Shown: one piece after another, positions 1-9,038 of the stretch
Layout of the letters: each line of letters begins with the position of its first letter
How positions within the stretch are numbered: the stretch's first letter is position 1
Assembly (NCBI GenBank): GCA_002238605.1
Contig: MPMR01000010.1
Coordinates: 1 to 64,000 of the forward strand
DNA length: 64,000 nucleotides
Direction: 5' to 3'
Source: BD2-11 clade cluster bacterium bin43
GTDB taxonomy: Bacteria; Gemmatimonadota; Gemmatimonadetes; Longimicrobiales; Gaopeijiaceae
Notes under the pieces: model-generated
What the model saw: the letters and a program-made list of their open reading frames with translations, nothing else
Database searches by the model: none
What the model was told of the DNA's origin: nothing
Program-made: the position numbers and the translations under genes

Positions 1-704
1 TGCCGGGCGCCTACGTCTTTCCCGGGGGGCGGGTGGATGCTCAGGACGCCGATCCGGCCCTGGTCTCGCGCCTCGAGCGGCTCACGCCGGCGGAGGCGGC
101 CGACCGCCCCACCCCTTCCCCCTGGGGTGCCCCCCCCCCCCCCCCCCTCCCAGAGGCGACCCCGCCCGCCATCGCGTACTACCTGGCGGCGGCGCGCGAG
201 GCGTTCGAGGAGGCCGCCGTGTTGGTCGCCCGGCCCGGCGGACGCTTCCTGCCAGACACGGGCGCGGGCCGCGCGCACTTGCTTCGCCTGCGCGAACACC
301 TGCTGGCCGGCACCCTGGGCTTCACCGAAGTTCTCGACGATCTGGGGGTGGGCATCGACGGAGCCGCCCTCGAGTACATCGCCCACTGGATCACCCCCGA
401 GGCCGAGTCCCGGCGCTACGACACCCGCTTCTTCGCGGCGCTGGCGCCCGCGGGGTCGCGGTCCACCCCCGACCCCCGCGAGATGACCGATTCGCTCTGG
501 CTCTCGCCCGGGGAAGCCTTCGACCGGCACCGTGCGGGACGCCTTCCGATGATCTTTCCGACCATCCGCACGCTGGAGCAGCTCAGCGCGTTCTCGACGG
601 CGGACGCCGTGCTGGCGCACTACCGGACGCGCGACATCCCGGTCATCATGCCCGCCCTGGTGCGAACCGAGGCCGGGGTGAAGGTGAGTATCCTGGACGA
701 ATAG
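1..704 (+). CDS. NUDT19-like Nudix hydrolase, 5' end outside window
   Basis: The open frame (reading from base 3) is already running at the window edge, so the true start lies outside. The first residues read PGAYVFPGGRVDAQDAD, the conserved VFPGG-x-VD-x-x-D segment of NUDT19/RP2-type Nudix proteins, and AAREAFEEAAVLV further on is the Nudix-box helix with its metal-binding glutamates. The closing part (WLSPGEAF, FPTIRTLEQL) also fits that family. Members hydrolyse nucleoside-diphosphate-linked substrates such as acyl-CoA; the substrate here cannot be read from sequence. A GTG at 33 is an internal valine of the motif, not a credible start. A run of 18 C sits between the VFPGG motif and the Nudix helix, and the frame is intact on both sides. 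Confidence 0.82.
   Translation, partial: PGAYVFPGGRVDAQDADPALVSRLERLTPAEAADRPTPSPWGAPPPPPLPEATPPAIAYYLAAAREAFEEAAVLVARPGGRFLPDTGAGRAHLLRLREHLLAGTLGFTEVLDDLGVGIDGAALEYIAHWITPEAESRRYDTRFFAALAPAGSRSTPDPREMTDSLWLSPGEAFDRHRAGRLPMIFPTIRTLEQLSAFSTADAVLAHYRTRDIPVIMPALVRTEAGVKVSILDE
130..147. repeat. 18-base poly-C tract inside the Nudix gene
   Basis: An uninterrupted run of 18 C encodes most of a proline stretch (APPPPPLP). Both flanks read in one frame, so this copy number is ON. Such long homopolymers are prone to slipped-strand change and to assembly error. Confidence 0.9.
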
Positions 705-705
705 A

Positions 706-1899
706 TCAGCGTGGATCCGTCGCCAGGCGATGCACGCTGACGTGTTCCACGCCGAGCTCATCCCGGTATACCCCCGCCACAAGCCCGTCACGAATGCCGG
801 TCACGGTCATGCCACTTGGGGTCGCCACCACGCCCAGCCAGGCGCCCGCGGAGTCGAACAGGTCCCACGACGGCGGCTCGCGCGACAGCGGGTCGGCCGT
901 GAATCGCCGTGCCCACAGGTTGCCGCTGCCGTCCGCCAGCAGCCGGTCGAATGCCGGCTCGTGCGACGGAACCTCCATCTCGTCACGCCATTGGCGCCAG
1001 ACCGGCGCGGAACCCTGACCCAGTTCCACCAGGCTCTCGATCACCTGCGCCACATCCGATTCCGTCACCGGCTCGCGTTCGCGCGCGATCCGATATCGGG
1101 CCGCCAGCGAGCCGTCCGGATCGTGGACCGAAACCTCCGGTACCGACCCGCTGGCCACGGCGACCCGATTGCCCACGATCGCTCGCAGCGGCCGCGGACT
1201 GAACGGCACCGGCAGCATGGACTGGCCGGTCCACAGCCAGCGCTGGCCGAGAACCGCCGTCAGCCGAACCAAGCCATCAAGAGCCGGATCGTAGCGCGCG
1301 AGTTCAACCGAGTCGGTCCAGGTGATGCCGGGCTCAGTCGCCTGTATCACGACCGGAAGGGCGACCAGCCAGTAACCGTCGTCGAAGAGGCCGAAAGCCA
1401 CCAGCGGGGATCCGTCCGGACCGGACCGGCGCTCGGTGCCGAGCAGCTCTCCGCTCGGTCCCATGGTGGACACGCGCGAGAGCGCTCGGTCCCAGATCAG
1501 GAACCCACCGTCCTCCCGCCGCCCCAGATAGCGCGGGCTGCGGAATTCTCCCGGTCCCTCGCCGCGTCCCCCGGTGCTCCACAGGTGGCCGCCCCCGGCG
1601 TCGTAGCGACGCACCTCGGCGGTCCCGCCGTCCACGACGATGACCTCGCCTCTGGCGAGCAGCGCGACATCGAGGATCCGGAAAAAGCTGGAGGAGGATT
1701 CGGCCTCGGCGCCACCCAGCCTGAAGACGGGCTCGGGATTCACGCGCCACTCTGTCCCGGGCGGCCATGCCGGGGCTCGGCTCTCCACGACCCGGACGCC
1801 GGCGCTGTCGCGCTCGATGACGGCCCCCGGTTCCCGTTCGGCGCACCCCGTGGCGGCAACCAGCGCGAGCGCCGGCACGAGCGCGAGGCGGGAGCGCAA
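706..1899 (-). CDS. 6-bladed beta-propeller lipoprotein
   Basis: 397 residues. The N-terminus (MRSRLALVPALALVAATGC) is a lipoprotein signal with the lipid-anchored cysteine at residue 19, so the mature protein is predicted to be membrane anchored and exported. Propeller-like repeats follow, with segments such as EVIVVDGGTAEVRRYDAGG and GRGEGPGEFRSP, the latter typical of the 6-bladed beta-propeller (NHL-like) lipoproteins abundant in Bacteroidota and Gemmatimonadota. No catalytic motif is visible and the ligand is unknown. It starts 3 bases after the ETF-quinone oxidoreductase stop, so the two are probably co-transcribed, though no functional link is obvious. Confidence 0.72.
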   Translation of the reverse strand: MRSRLALVPALALVAATGCAEREPGAVIERDSAGVRVVESRAPAWPPGTEWRVNPEPVFRLGGAEAESSSSFFRILDVALLARGEVIVVDGGTAEVRRYDAGGGHLWSTGGRGEGPGEFRSPRYLGRREDGGFLIWDRALSRVSTMGPSGELLGTERRSGPDGSPLVAFGLFDDGYWLVALPVVIQATEPGITWTDSVELARYDPALDGLVRLTAVLGQRWLWTGQSMLPVPFSPRPLRAIVGNRVAVASGSVPEVSVHDPDGSLAARYRIAREREPVTESDVAQVIESLVELGQGSAPVWRQWRDEMEVPSHEPAFDRLLADGSGNLWARRFTADPLSREPPSWDLFDSAGAWLGVVATPSGMTVTGIRDGLVAGVYRDELGVEHVSVHRLATDPR

Positions 1900-1902
1900 G
1901 AC

Positions 1903-3564
1903 CTACATCCTCCGGTAGGCCGGCCCGCTGCCCCCTTCCCGCGGCGTCCAGCGCGGACCCAGCACGTCGGTCGCCTTGCAGTCCACGCAGTTGGGAGCGT
2001 TCACGACCAGCTCGCCGTCTTCACCCTCCTCGTACACGCCGGCCGGGCACATGCGGGCGTAGAACGCGGCTCCCTCGGGAGGCACCGCGTCGCCCGTGAG
2101 CACATGGCCGGGGATGTCGTCGCGCGTCTGGTTCCCGGACTTGTACACCGCGTCGACCTTTGAGAATGTGAGCTCTCCATCGGGCTTGAAGTCCGAGGGT
2201 GCGCCGGGGCGTCGCGCCTCCTCGGAGTCTTCCGATACCGGAATGCGGGCACCGGGAAAGGCCCCGCCCGTCACCGTCATCAGGCCCGCCCGGATCCCGC
2301 CCGCCCAGAAGCCTTTCTTGAAGGCCAGCCGCAGATTGCGGGTGCGGCGCAGGTCCTTCATCACATACGAGTCGTCCAGGGTTCGGCTGAATCCCGCCAG
2401 ACCGTCGCCCTCGCCCTTGAGTTCGGCGAAGATGGCGTGGGCCGCGTAGATGCCCGACTGCATCGCGTAGTGGATCCCCTTGAGAGAGGGAACGTCCACG
2501 AGGCCGGCCGCGTCGCCGCAAACCAGCGCGCCCTCCCCGTGGCGGCGCTCCGGAATCGAGTAGTAGCCCCCTTCGGGGATCGTCTTTGCGCCCCATTCCA
2601 GCATCTCGCCGCCCTCGAGCGTCGGGCGAAAGAGCGGGTGCAGCTTCATCCTCTGGAGAAGCTCGTGGACGTCGAGCGAGGCATCCCGGTAGTCCAGCCC
2701 CACGACCAGCCCCAGCGCGACCAGGTCGTCGGCGAGCGGATACATGAAGCTGCCTCCGAAGGCATCGCGCGGGAGGGGCCACCCGAGGGTGTGCACGACG
2801 CGGTCCAGGGGCCGGGGGGTGCGCCAGAGCTCCTTCACGCCGAGGGCGTAGATCTGGGGGTTGGGCGACCCGATGCCCTCCCGCTCCAGCCAGGCCTGGG
2901 TGAGCGGGCCGCGGGTGCCCTCGGCGAGCACGGTGACCGTGGCCGAAATGTCCATGGGCGGCTGGTAGCCCGCTCCCGGCGCGCCCTGCCGGTCGAGCCC
3001 GCCGGGTGTCGTGCGCACGCCCGTGACACGTCTTCCTTCAACCAGGAGCGAGTCGACCGGGAACCCCGGGAAGATGTTCACGCCCAGCTCCTCGGCCCGC
3101 TCGCCCAGCCAGCGCACCATCTCGCAGATCGAGCCCACGAAGTTGCCGTGATTCCGCATCGTGGGCGGCGTCGGCAGCCGGAACGCGTGCGCGCCGGTCA
3201 GGAGATACACCGCTTCACGGGAAACCGGGCGCGTGAAGGGAAAGTCGTCATCGGCCAGCTCGGGGAAGAGCTCCCGGAAAGCGCGCGGGTTGACCACGGC
3301 CCCGGAAAGGCTGTGCTCGCCGAGCTCGCCGGCCTTCTCGAGCACGCCGATCTCGAGTTCGCCCAGATCGCCCCCGGCCTCGCCATCCGCCTGCGCCAGC
3401 TTCGCGAGTTGTATGGCGCCCGCGAGCCCCGCCGGGCCGCCCCCCACGAAGACCACGTCGAGCGGGACGGCTTCAGCGTCCGGAGGCTCCTCGACGATGA
3501 AGCGATCGCCGGGCAGGGCCGGCTGCCAGACGGCGGGCCGCACGGACGGCGGAGGTTGCGACAT
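1903..3564 (-). CDS. Electron transfer flavoprotein-quinone oxidoreductase (ETF-QO), variant cluster motif
   Basis: 553 residues, the usual bacterial length. It should pass electrons from reduced ETF (fatty acid and amino acid oxidation) through FAD and an Fe-S cluster to membrane quinone. The FAD dinucleotide fold is VVFVGGGPAGLAGA near residue 38, and the family motifs SLSGAVVNPRA and GDAAGLVDVPSLKGIHYAMQSG are present. The C-terminal ferredoxin-like domain has CPAGVYE (Cys506) and NCVDCKATD (Cys526, Cys529). The fourth ligand, normally Cys in CVHCKTCD, is Thr532 here; I confirmed this on the DNA (aag gcg acc gac). The protein ends GGSGPAYRRM like its relatives, so this is not truncation. 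Either the cluster has another ligand, is 3Fe-type, or is absent. Confidence 0.9.
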   Translation of the reverse strand: MSQPPPSVRPAVWQPALPGDRFIVEEPPDAEAVPLDVVFVGGGPAGLAGAIQLAKLAQADGEAGGDLGELEIGVLEKAGELGEHSLSGAVVNPRAFRELFPELADDDFPFTRPVSREAVYLLTGAHAFRLPTPPTMRNHGNFVGSICEMVRWLGERAEELGVNIFPGFPVDSLLVEGRRVTGVRTTPGGLDRQGAPGAGYQPPMDISATVTVLAEGTRGPLTQAWLEREGIGSPNPQIYALGVKELWRTPRPLDRVVHTLGWPLPRDAFGGSFMYPLADDLVALGLVVGLDYRDASLDVHELLQRMKLHPLFRPTLEGGEMLEWGAKTIPEGGYYSIPERRHGEGALVCGDAAGLVDVPSLKGIHYAMQSGIYAAHAIFAELKGEGDGLAGFSRTLDDSYVMKDLRRTRNLRLAFKKGFWAGGIRAGLMTVTGGAFPGARIPVSEDSEEARRPGAPSDFKPDGELTFSKVDAVYKSGNQTRDDIPGHVLTGDAVPPEGAAFYARMCPAGVYEEGEDGELVVNAPNCVDCKATDVLGPRWTPREGGSGPAYRRM

Positions 3565-3782
3565 GCGGACTCCTGAACGGGCTTCCGGTCACCGCGGCCT
3601 GTTTGCGCCGTGGATCGAGCCGGCACGTGGCGGGCAGGATCCGGGCCCGGAAAGCGGGGTAGTCTGTCGAGGCCGCAGCGCCGCCCGACCCCGGGCAGCC
3701 GGCCTCCCGAAGTGCTACATCCTAGCCAATCCCGCGCCGGTCGTCACGGCGTCCTTCCAACCCCCGCTCCCCCACGACGAAC

Positions 3783-5252
3783 ATGACCCATCGCCGACCC
3801 GCCACGGTTCGGGAGTTGCGCGAATCCGGCTATCGCCCCCGCAGCGTCAAGGACGAACTGAGGGCCAACCTGGTCCGCAAGCTCCACGACGGGGAGGAGC
3901 TCTTCCCTGGCATCCTGGGCTACGACGACAGCGTGGTGCCGCAGATCGTGAACGGGATTCTGGCGCGGCACGACTTCATCCTGCTCGGGCTTCGGGGCCA
4001 GGCCAAGAGCAGAATCCTGCGCCAGCTGGTGGAGTTCCTGGACGACGAAATCCCGATTCTCGCGGGCAGCGAGATCAACGACGAGCCCTTCCACCCGGTG
4101 TCGCGCTACGGGCGGCTGCTGATCGAGGAGCACGGCGAGGACGCGCCGGTGGCGTGGGTGCCGCGGGAAAGCCGCTACGTGGAGAAGCTCGCGACCCCGG
4201 ACGTGAGCATCGCGGACATGATCGGGGATGTGGACCCCATCAAGGCGGCCCGCGGCGGACACATCCTGGCGGACGAGCTCACGGTCCACTACGGGCTGCT
4301 CCCCCGGGCCAACCGCGGCATTTTTGCGATCAACGAGCTTCCGGATCTCGCCGGCAAGATCCAGGTCGGGCTCTTCAACATCCTCCAGGAGGGGGATGTG
4401 CAGATCAAGGGCTATCCCATCCGCCTTCAGCTGGATGTCATGCTGGCGTTTACGGCCAATCCCGAGGACTATACCGCGCGCGGCAAGATCATCACGCCGC
4501 TGAAGGACCGCATCGGCACCGAGGTACGCACCCACTACCCGGCAACCCTTGCCGTGGGGCGGGCGATCACGGCACAGGAGGCGTGGGTCGAGCGGGGGGA
4601 TCTTGCGGTGGAGATTCCCGACTTCATCGGTGAGATCGTGGAGTCGGTCGCCTTTCTGGCCCGTGTCGACAAGCGGGTGGATCAGCGCTCGGGCGTGAGT
4701 CAGCGCATGCCCATCTCGGTGCTGGAGATCGCCGTGGCCAGCGCGGAACGGCGCGCGCTGCGCCTGGGGGAGAAGACCGTCGTGCCCCGCGTGAGCGATA
4801 TCTACGCGGCCCGGCCGGCGATCACCGGCAAGATGGAGCTGGAGTACGAGGGCGAGCTGCACGGACCCGACCGCATCGCCCGCGAACTGATCGCCCGGGC
4901 CGCGGGACAGGTCTTCGAGACGTACGCGGGCGGCGCCGACGTGGAACCGATTGTAGAGTACTTCGAAGAAGGCGGCGCGCTGCAGGTCTCCAACGACGCC
5001 GGAGCGAAGGCGTGCGTGAAGGGATTCGACAACGTGCCCGGACTGCTGGAGCTGCTCTCCAATGTCGGGCTGGCCGCGAAGAACGCCGGCGACGGCCACT
5101 GGGCGTCCGCCTGTGAGTTCGTGCTCGAGGCGCTGGTCGACGCCAAGTGCATCAGCCGCACCGACGGCGGAGGTTATGGGCGCGCGCGCCACGACGCGCC
5201 CGCGCAGGGGCAGGGATTCAAGGGATCAGGGCCGTTTCCGGCCCAGAGCTGA
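3783..5252 (+). CDS. MoxR/magnesium-chelatase ChlI-like AAA+ ATPase
   Basis: 489 residues. Walker A is GLRGQAKS around residue 68, the form seen in a ChlI/MoxR-like branch; a Walker B-type segment (GIFAINELPDL) and sensor-like AFTANPEDYTARGKIITPLKDR follow. Such ATPases act as chaperone-like remodelers with a VWA-domain partner that binds metal or substrate. The likely partner is the VWA protein at 7247-8536, separated from it here by two unrelated genes. The C-terminal half is helical and ends in a low-complexity Gly/Gln-rich tail. No clear Shine-Dalgarno precedes the ATG, so the start is less certain than the body of the gene. Confidence 0.8.
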   Translation: MTHRRPATVRELRESGYRPRSVKDELRANLVRKLHDGEELFPGILGYDDSVVPQIVNGILARHDFILLGLRGQAKSRILRQLVEFLDDEIPILAGSEINDEPFHPVSRYGRLLIEEHGEDAPVAWVPRESRYVEKLATPDVSIADMIGDVDPIKAARGGHILADELTVHYGLLPRANRGIFAINELPDLAGKIQVGLFNILQEGDVQIKGYPIRLQLDVMLAFTANPEDYTARGKIITPLKDRIGTEVRTHYPATLAVGRAITAQEAWVERGDLAVEIPDFIGEIVESVAFLARVDKRVDQRSGVSQRMPISVLEIAVASAERRALRLGEKTVVPRVSDIYAARPAITGKMELEYEGELHGPDRIARELIARAAGQVFETYAGGADVEPIVEYFEEGGALQVSNDAGAKACVKGFDNVPGLLELLSNVGLAAKNAGDGHWASACEFVLEALVDAKCISRTDGGGYGRARHDAPAQGQGFKGSGPFPAQS

Positions 5253-5271
5253 GCCAATCAGGAGAAGAACC

Positions 5272-5871
5272 ATGCGTTGTTTCACTCGTGTGTCCGTTTC
5301 CGCGCGGCCGATCGCCGCAACGAGTCGCCGGGGGCGGATGCTGGTCGCCCACGCCATGTTCACCTTCGCGGCCATGGCGGTCCTGGCGGTTCCCGCGCGC
5401 GCCCAAGGCATCTCCGGCTTCGGCGAGGAGCTGCGCGGCCAGTTCGAGGGGTCGGCGGAGAAGCTGGTGGCGCTGGCCGGGGCGATGCCGGCGGAGTCGT
5501 ACTCGTGGCAGCCGATGGAGGGGGTGTACACCGTGGCCGCCGCGTACATGCACGTCGCCCGCTACAACTACATGTATCCCGACATGTACCTTGGGGTCGA
5601 CGCGCCCGCCCGGATGGAGTACGGCTCGCTGGAGGAACGGGTGACCACCAAGGATGAGGCCGTGCGCATCCTCGCCGCCTCCATGGACCACGTTCGGGCC
5701 ATCATGGACTCGATGTCCGACGCTGATCTGGCGAAGCAGACCGAGCTGTACGGGCGCGAAGTGGAGAGCTGGGCGGTGCTGCTGCAGCTGGTTACCCACA
5801 TGAACGAGCACCTGGGCCAGGCGATCGCCTATGCCCGCATGAACAAGGTCGTGCCGCCCTGGTCGCGGTGA
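5272..5871 (+). CDS. Secreted DinB-family protein
   Basis: 199 residues from an ATG preceded by AGGAGAA. A basic N-region and hydrophobic core (MFTFAAMAVLAVPARA) end in an ARA-Q signal peptidase site, so the protein is predicted to be exported. The mature part is a four-helix DinB/DUF664-type domain: WQPMEG, HVARYNYMY and the closing HMNEHLGQAIAYAR provide the histidines expected to bind a divalent metal. Most DinB proteins are cytosolic thiol-dependent enzymes or stress proteins; periplasmic versions have no settled function. It lies 19 bases after the MoxR-like gene and may be read through from it. Confidence 0.75.
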   Translation: MRCFTRVSVSARPIAATSRRGRMLVAHAMFTFAAMAVLAVPARAQGISGFGEELRGQFEGSAEKLVALAGAMPAESYSWQPMEGVYTVAAAYMHVARYNYMYPDMYLGVDAPARMEYGSLEERVTTKDEAVRILAASMDHVRAIMDSMSDADLAKQTELYGREVESWAVLLQLVTHMNEHLGQAIAYARMNKVVPPWSR

Positions 5872-6004
5872 CCGCCGCACCTCCGTGACGGGGCCGCCCG
5901 TGCACGGCCGGAGCGTGAGGCGGGGGCGCGGCGGCCCGCACCGTGCGTCCGCGTCGGAGTCGCGCCGCTCGCCAGGGGCGGGGCCGCCCGCAGCCGCGTG
6001 AAGG

Positions 6005-7168
6005 TCAGAACCCCGCTGCCCGGGCGATGCGCTGCTGGGCGACCGGAAGGGGCAGGTCGGCCAGCTCGGAGGGGGTGACCCAGCGGCCCGCCTCCTCCTC
6101 CCACTCTCCCCCCACCTCGACCCGACAGGGCCGGTACACCGCCGTGAAATGCGAGAACCGGTGGGTGACCGCGGGCAACTCCACCACCGCGGCCGCGTCG
6201 GGCTCGGCGAGCCGCGCAGGTCGTGCGTCCGCCACCCGCCCCGTCGTCGACGGCGTGGAACTTCCCCTCACCGGTGGCCCGACCGGGGTGCCCGTGGCGT
6301 CTGCCGCCACTCCCGCCGCCCGGGCAGCGGGTGGTCTGATCAGCCGCGCCACCGCGCCCGGCCCGTCCACCTCCCCGTCCACCTCCACCGCCGGGAACTC
6401 CCACATCCCCCCAAGCAGTCCCTCCGGCGGCCGCCGCACCACCAGCGTCCTGCCCCGCGGCGAGACCGCGACCAGCACGCCCCAGATGCGGGTCGGCACG
6501 GCCTGCCGCCTCCTTCGCAGCGGCCGCTCCGCCACCGTGCCGGCCGCGCGCGCCCGGCAGCCCGTGGCCAGCGGGCAAGCCCCACACGACGGCGCCCGCG
6601 GGGTGCACACGGTGGCGCCCAGCTCCATCATCGCCTCGTTGAAGTCGCCGGGGCGGGCCGTGTCCATCAGGCCGGCCACGAGGTCGCGCACCTCCGCGAG
6701 CGATGGGTCGGGGAGGTCGCACAGCCGCGCAACCACGCGGCGCACGTTGCCGTCCACGGCCGGGACCGCCTCCCCGAATGCAATGCTCGCCACCGCGGCG
6801 GCGGTGTACGGCCCGACTCCCGGGAGGGACCTCAACTCCGCCGACGACGAGGGAAAATGCCCGCCGCAGCCCTCCCGCACCCGGCGCGCACACCGGTGCG
6901 CATTGCGTGCGCGGGCATAGTACCCCAGCCCCTGCCACAGCCGCAGCACTTCTTCCAGGTCGGCGTCCGCGAGCGCTCCGACATCCGGGAACCGCTCCAT
7001 CCAGCGCCGGTAGTAGGGGACCACGGAGCCGGCTCGCGTCTGCTGCAGCATGACCTCCGAGATCCACACCGCGTAGGGGTCGCCGACGCCGCGCCAGGGA
7101 AGGTCCCGCTTGTGCGCGTCGAACCACGCGAGCAGTCTTTCGTGGATGGCTTCCATTCTCCTGTGCAT
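6005..7168 (-). CDS. mutY: A/G-specific adenine DNA glycosylase MutY
   Basis: 387 residues. It removes adenine mispaired with 8-oxoguanine in base excision repair. Visible are the helix-hairpin-helix fold (LPGVGPYTAAAVASIAFG), the catalytic Glu38 in SEVMLQQTR, the catalytic Asp in VDGNVRR, and the 4Fe-4S loop C-x6-C-x2-C-x5-C (CTPRAPSCGACPLATGC). The C-terminal Nudix-like domain that reads 8-oxoG is present (RRPPEGLLGGMWEFPAVEV, VTHRFSHF), with an Ala/Pro/Thr-rich insertion between its halves. The start may be Met1 or Met5. The gene is divergent from the VWA gene and convergent with the DinB gene. Confidence 0.95.
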   Translation of the reverse strand: MHRRMEAIHERLLAWFDAHKRDLPWRGVGDPYAVWISEVMLQQTRAGSVVPYYRRWMERFPDVGALADADLEEVLRLWQGLGYYARARNAHRCARRVREGCGGHFPSSSAELRSLPGVGPYTAAAVASIAFGEAVPAVDGNVRRVVARLCDLPDPSLAEVRDLVAGLMDTARPGDFNEAMMELGATVCTPRAPSCGACPLATGCRARAAGTVAERPLRRRRQAVPTRIWGVLVAVSPRGRTLVVRRPPEGLLGGMWEFPAVEVDGEVDGPGAVARLIRPPAARAAGVAADATGTPVGPPVRGSSTPSTTGRVADARPARLAEPDAAAVVELPAVTHRFSHFTAVYRPCRVEVGGEWEEEAGRWVTPSELADLPLPVAQQRIARAAGF

Positions 7169-7246
7169 GGCCGGCCACGCCTTCCGTCGTTCGGGATGAT
7201 CGACCGGCGGGCGCGGGCGGGACGTTCACTCCGGGAGGGCAGGGCA

Positions 7247-8536
7247 ATGCGCTTCACGACCTACACAAAGTATCGGCCCGGCCTGCTCGACGCGCTGAAC
7301 CTCGAGGCCCTGCTCGAGCACCTCACCGACTTCCTGATGGACGGCGGCTTTGCCGGCGGTCCGCACTTCCATCCCTACTGGGGATGGTCCGGGACCGAGG
7401 ATACGAGCTCCTACGACGCCCTCCAGAGGGCGATTCTCGACGCCCTCATCGAGAGCGGACAGTTCACCCCGGAGATGTTGGACGAGCTCCGCGGCGAAGG
7501 CGAAGGCGACGAGGAGGTCCAGCGCCGGATCGCGCAACTCATCGACGACATCGTCCAGAAGCTCGTGGAAGAGGGATACCTGACCCTGGAGGGCGGCGAA
7601 GCCATGCCGGGGCCCACGCAGGAGATGACCGGCCAGGGGCACGTCGACGAGGCCAGGGACGCCGCCCGCAGCGTGAACTTCGGGCTCACCCGCAAGGGCG
7701 TGGATTTCCTGGGGTATCGCGCTCTGCGCAATCTGCTCTCCGCCAGCGGCACGTCCAGCTTCGGCTCCCACGAAACACCGAAGCTGGCGACCGGCGTGGA
7801 GGCCGACGCGGCGAGCCGTCCCTACGAGTACGGCGACGTCCTCAACCTCGACATTCCCGCAACCCTCCGGAGCGCGATCGAGAGGGAGGGGCTGTCCATC
7901 CCCATCGAGCTCGACTACCAGGACCTGATGGTGCATCAGACCGAGTACCGGTCCTCCTGCGCGACGGTGCTCATGCTCGACGTGTCGCACTCGATGATCC
8001 TCTACGGCGAGGATCGCTTCGGTCCCGCCAAGCGGGTCGCCCTGGCGCTGACCCACCTGATCCGCACGCAGTTTCCGGGCGATGTCCTCAAGGTCGTGAC
8101 GTTCGGCGACCGTGCCACCGAGATCCCGCTTTCGCAGCTGGCGCGGGCCCAGGTGGGACCGTTCCACACCAACACCGCGGAAGGCCTCCTGATCGCGCGC
8201 CGCCTGCTCAAGGCGCAGAAGAAGGACATGATGCAGATCATCATGATCACCGACGGCAAACCCTCCGCGGTGACCCTTCCCAACGGGCGCATCTACAAGA
8301 ACTCGGGCGCGCCCGACGGCCTGATTCTGCGGAGGACGTTCCGGGAAGTGGCGGCGTGCCGGAACGCGGGCATCCACATCAACACATTCATGCTCGCCCG
8401 CGACCCCTACCTGGTGCGCTTCGTGCGCGAAGTGGCCGAGATCTCCCGCGGAAAGGCCTACTTCACGAGTTCGCTCACCCTGGGGCAGTACATCATGATG
8501 GACTTCCTCAAGCGCAAGCAGCGCCGGATCGCCTGA
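7247..8536 (+). CDS. VWA-domain protein, likely partner of the MoxR-like ATPase
   Basis: 429 residues from an ATG with an upstream GGGAGG. The N-terminal half is acidic and helical ([14 protein letters not shown]). The C-terminal half is a von Willebrand factor A domain with an intact metal-ion site: DVSHS (DxSxS) in [18 protein letters not shown], the threonine in [12 protein letters not shown] and the aspartate in [16 protein letters not shown] proteins of this length and layout pair with ChlI/MoxR-like ATPases. The best candidate is the ATPase at 3783-5252. The substrate is unknown. Confidence 0.82.
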   Translation: MRFTTYTKYRPGLLDALNLEALLEHLTDFLMDGGFAGGPHFHPYWGWSGTEDTSSYDALQRAILDALIESGQFTPEMLDELRGEGEGDEEVQRRIAQLIDDIVQKLVEEGYLTLEGGEAMPGPTQEMTGQGHVDEARDAARSVNFGLTRKGVDFLGYRALRNLLSASGTSSFGSHETPKLATGVEADAASRPYEYGDVLNLDIPATLRSAIEREGLSIPIELDYQDLMVHQTEYRSSCATVLMLDVSHSMILYGEDRFGPAKRVALALTHLIRTQFPGDVLKVVTFGDRATEIPLSQLARAQVGPFHTNTAEGLLIARRLLKAQKKDMMQIIMITDGKPSAVTLPNGRIYKNSGAPDGLILRRTFREVAACRNAGIHINTFMLARDPYLVRFVREVAEISRGKAYFTSSLTLGQYIMMDFLKRKQRRIA

Positions 8537-8621
8537 TCAGGAGCCGGCGGCCCGGCGACCAGGCCTTCACCGCCATCGCGCTGTCGTGCACGCCTTGTTT
8601 CGGCCCGGGCGGAACCGTGAC

Positions 8622-8650
8622 GAACTAATCGACCTTAGTCCGTTTAGTTC
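8622..8650. repeat. 7-bp inverted repeat between convergent genes
   Basis: GAACTAA and TTAGTTC are separated by 15 bases in a locally AT-rich pocket that touches the stop codon of the following minus-strand gene. It could form a hairpin in either transcript, but no T-tract makes it a convincing terminator. Confidence 0.4.
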
Positions 8651-9038
8651 ATCCAGAGTTCCGGGTGCGGCTCAGCCTGCCCGCGGGCCTCGGCACCAGC
8701 GCGGCGAGCACTTCGGCCAGTTCCCGCGTGCCGGCCGCGGCCTTCTCGCGATCCCCGCCCCCGGCCGCAAGCGCCGCCCGGGCGCAGGCCTCCAGGCTCT
8801 CGACCGTCGCCCAGTCGACGTCCAGGGCCCCCGCAAGGGTGGTGAGCAGCTCGTCGGCGTAGTTCAGGCGCGTGGCCCGGCGGCCGGCGTTCAGGTCGTC
8901 CCACGAGGACTGGCGCCTGCTCCGGGTCGGATCGCGGGCCTTCTCGCGCTCGTAGATGCCCCGCGCCAGTCGCTCCCGGAGCGCTCGGCGCAACTCCCGG
9001 CTGCGGTCCCCCGTGTCCCGGGCCGGGGCGCGTGTCAT
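8649..9038 (-). CDS. Small hypothetical protein after the HmuY-like gene
   Basis: 129 residues, charged and mostly helical (RSRELRRALRERLARGIYER, then an Ala-rich second half). No domain is recognised. The ATG overlaps the stop of the HmuY-like gene (ATGA), which supports translation and co-expression with hemA-hemB and the HmuY-like gene. The frame is also open upstream of this ATG, but that stretch is the antisense-side shadow of the HmuY-like gene. The protein is Arg-rich, has no signal peptide and is presumably cytosolic. Confidence 0.6.
   Translation of the reverse strand: MTRAPARDTGDRSRELRRALRERLARGIYEREKARDPTRSRRQSSWDDLNAGRRATRLNYADELLTTLAGALDVDWATVESLEACARAALAAGGGDREKAAAGTRELAEVLAALVPRPAGRLSRTRNSG

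Noticed and set aside
730-2163. Long plus-strand open frame opposite the propeller and ETF-QO genes
   Set aside because: Pro/Arg/His-rich composition with no domain; it is the antisense shadow of two well supported genes.
5872-6004. Hairpin (ACGGG/CCCGT) between DinB and mutY as a terminator
   Set aside because: Five-base stem with no T-run in DNA of very high GC; such hairpins arise by chance.
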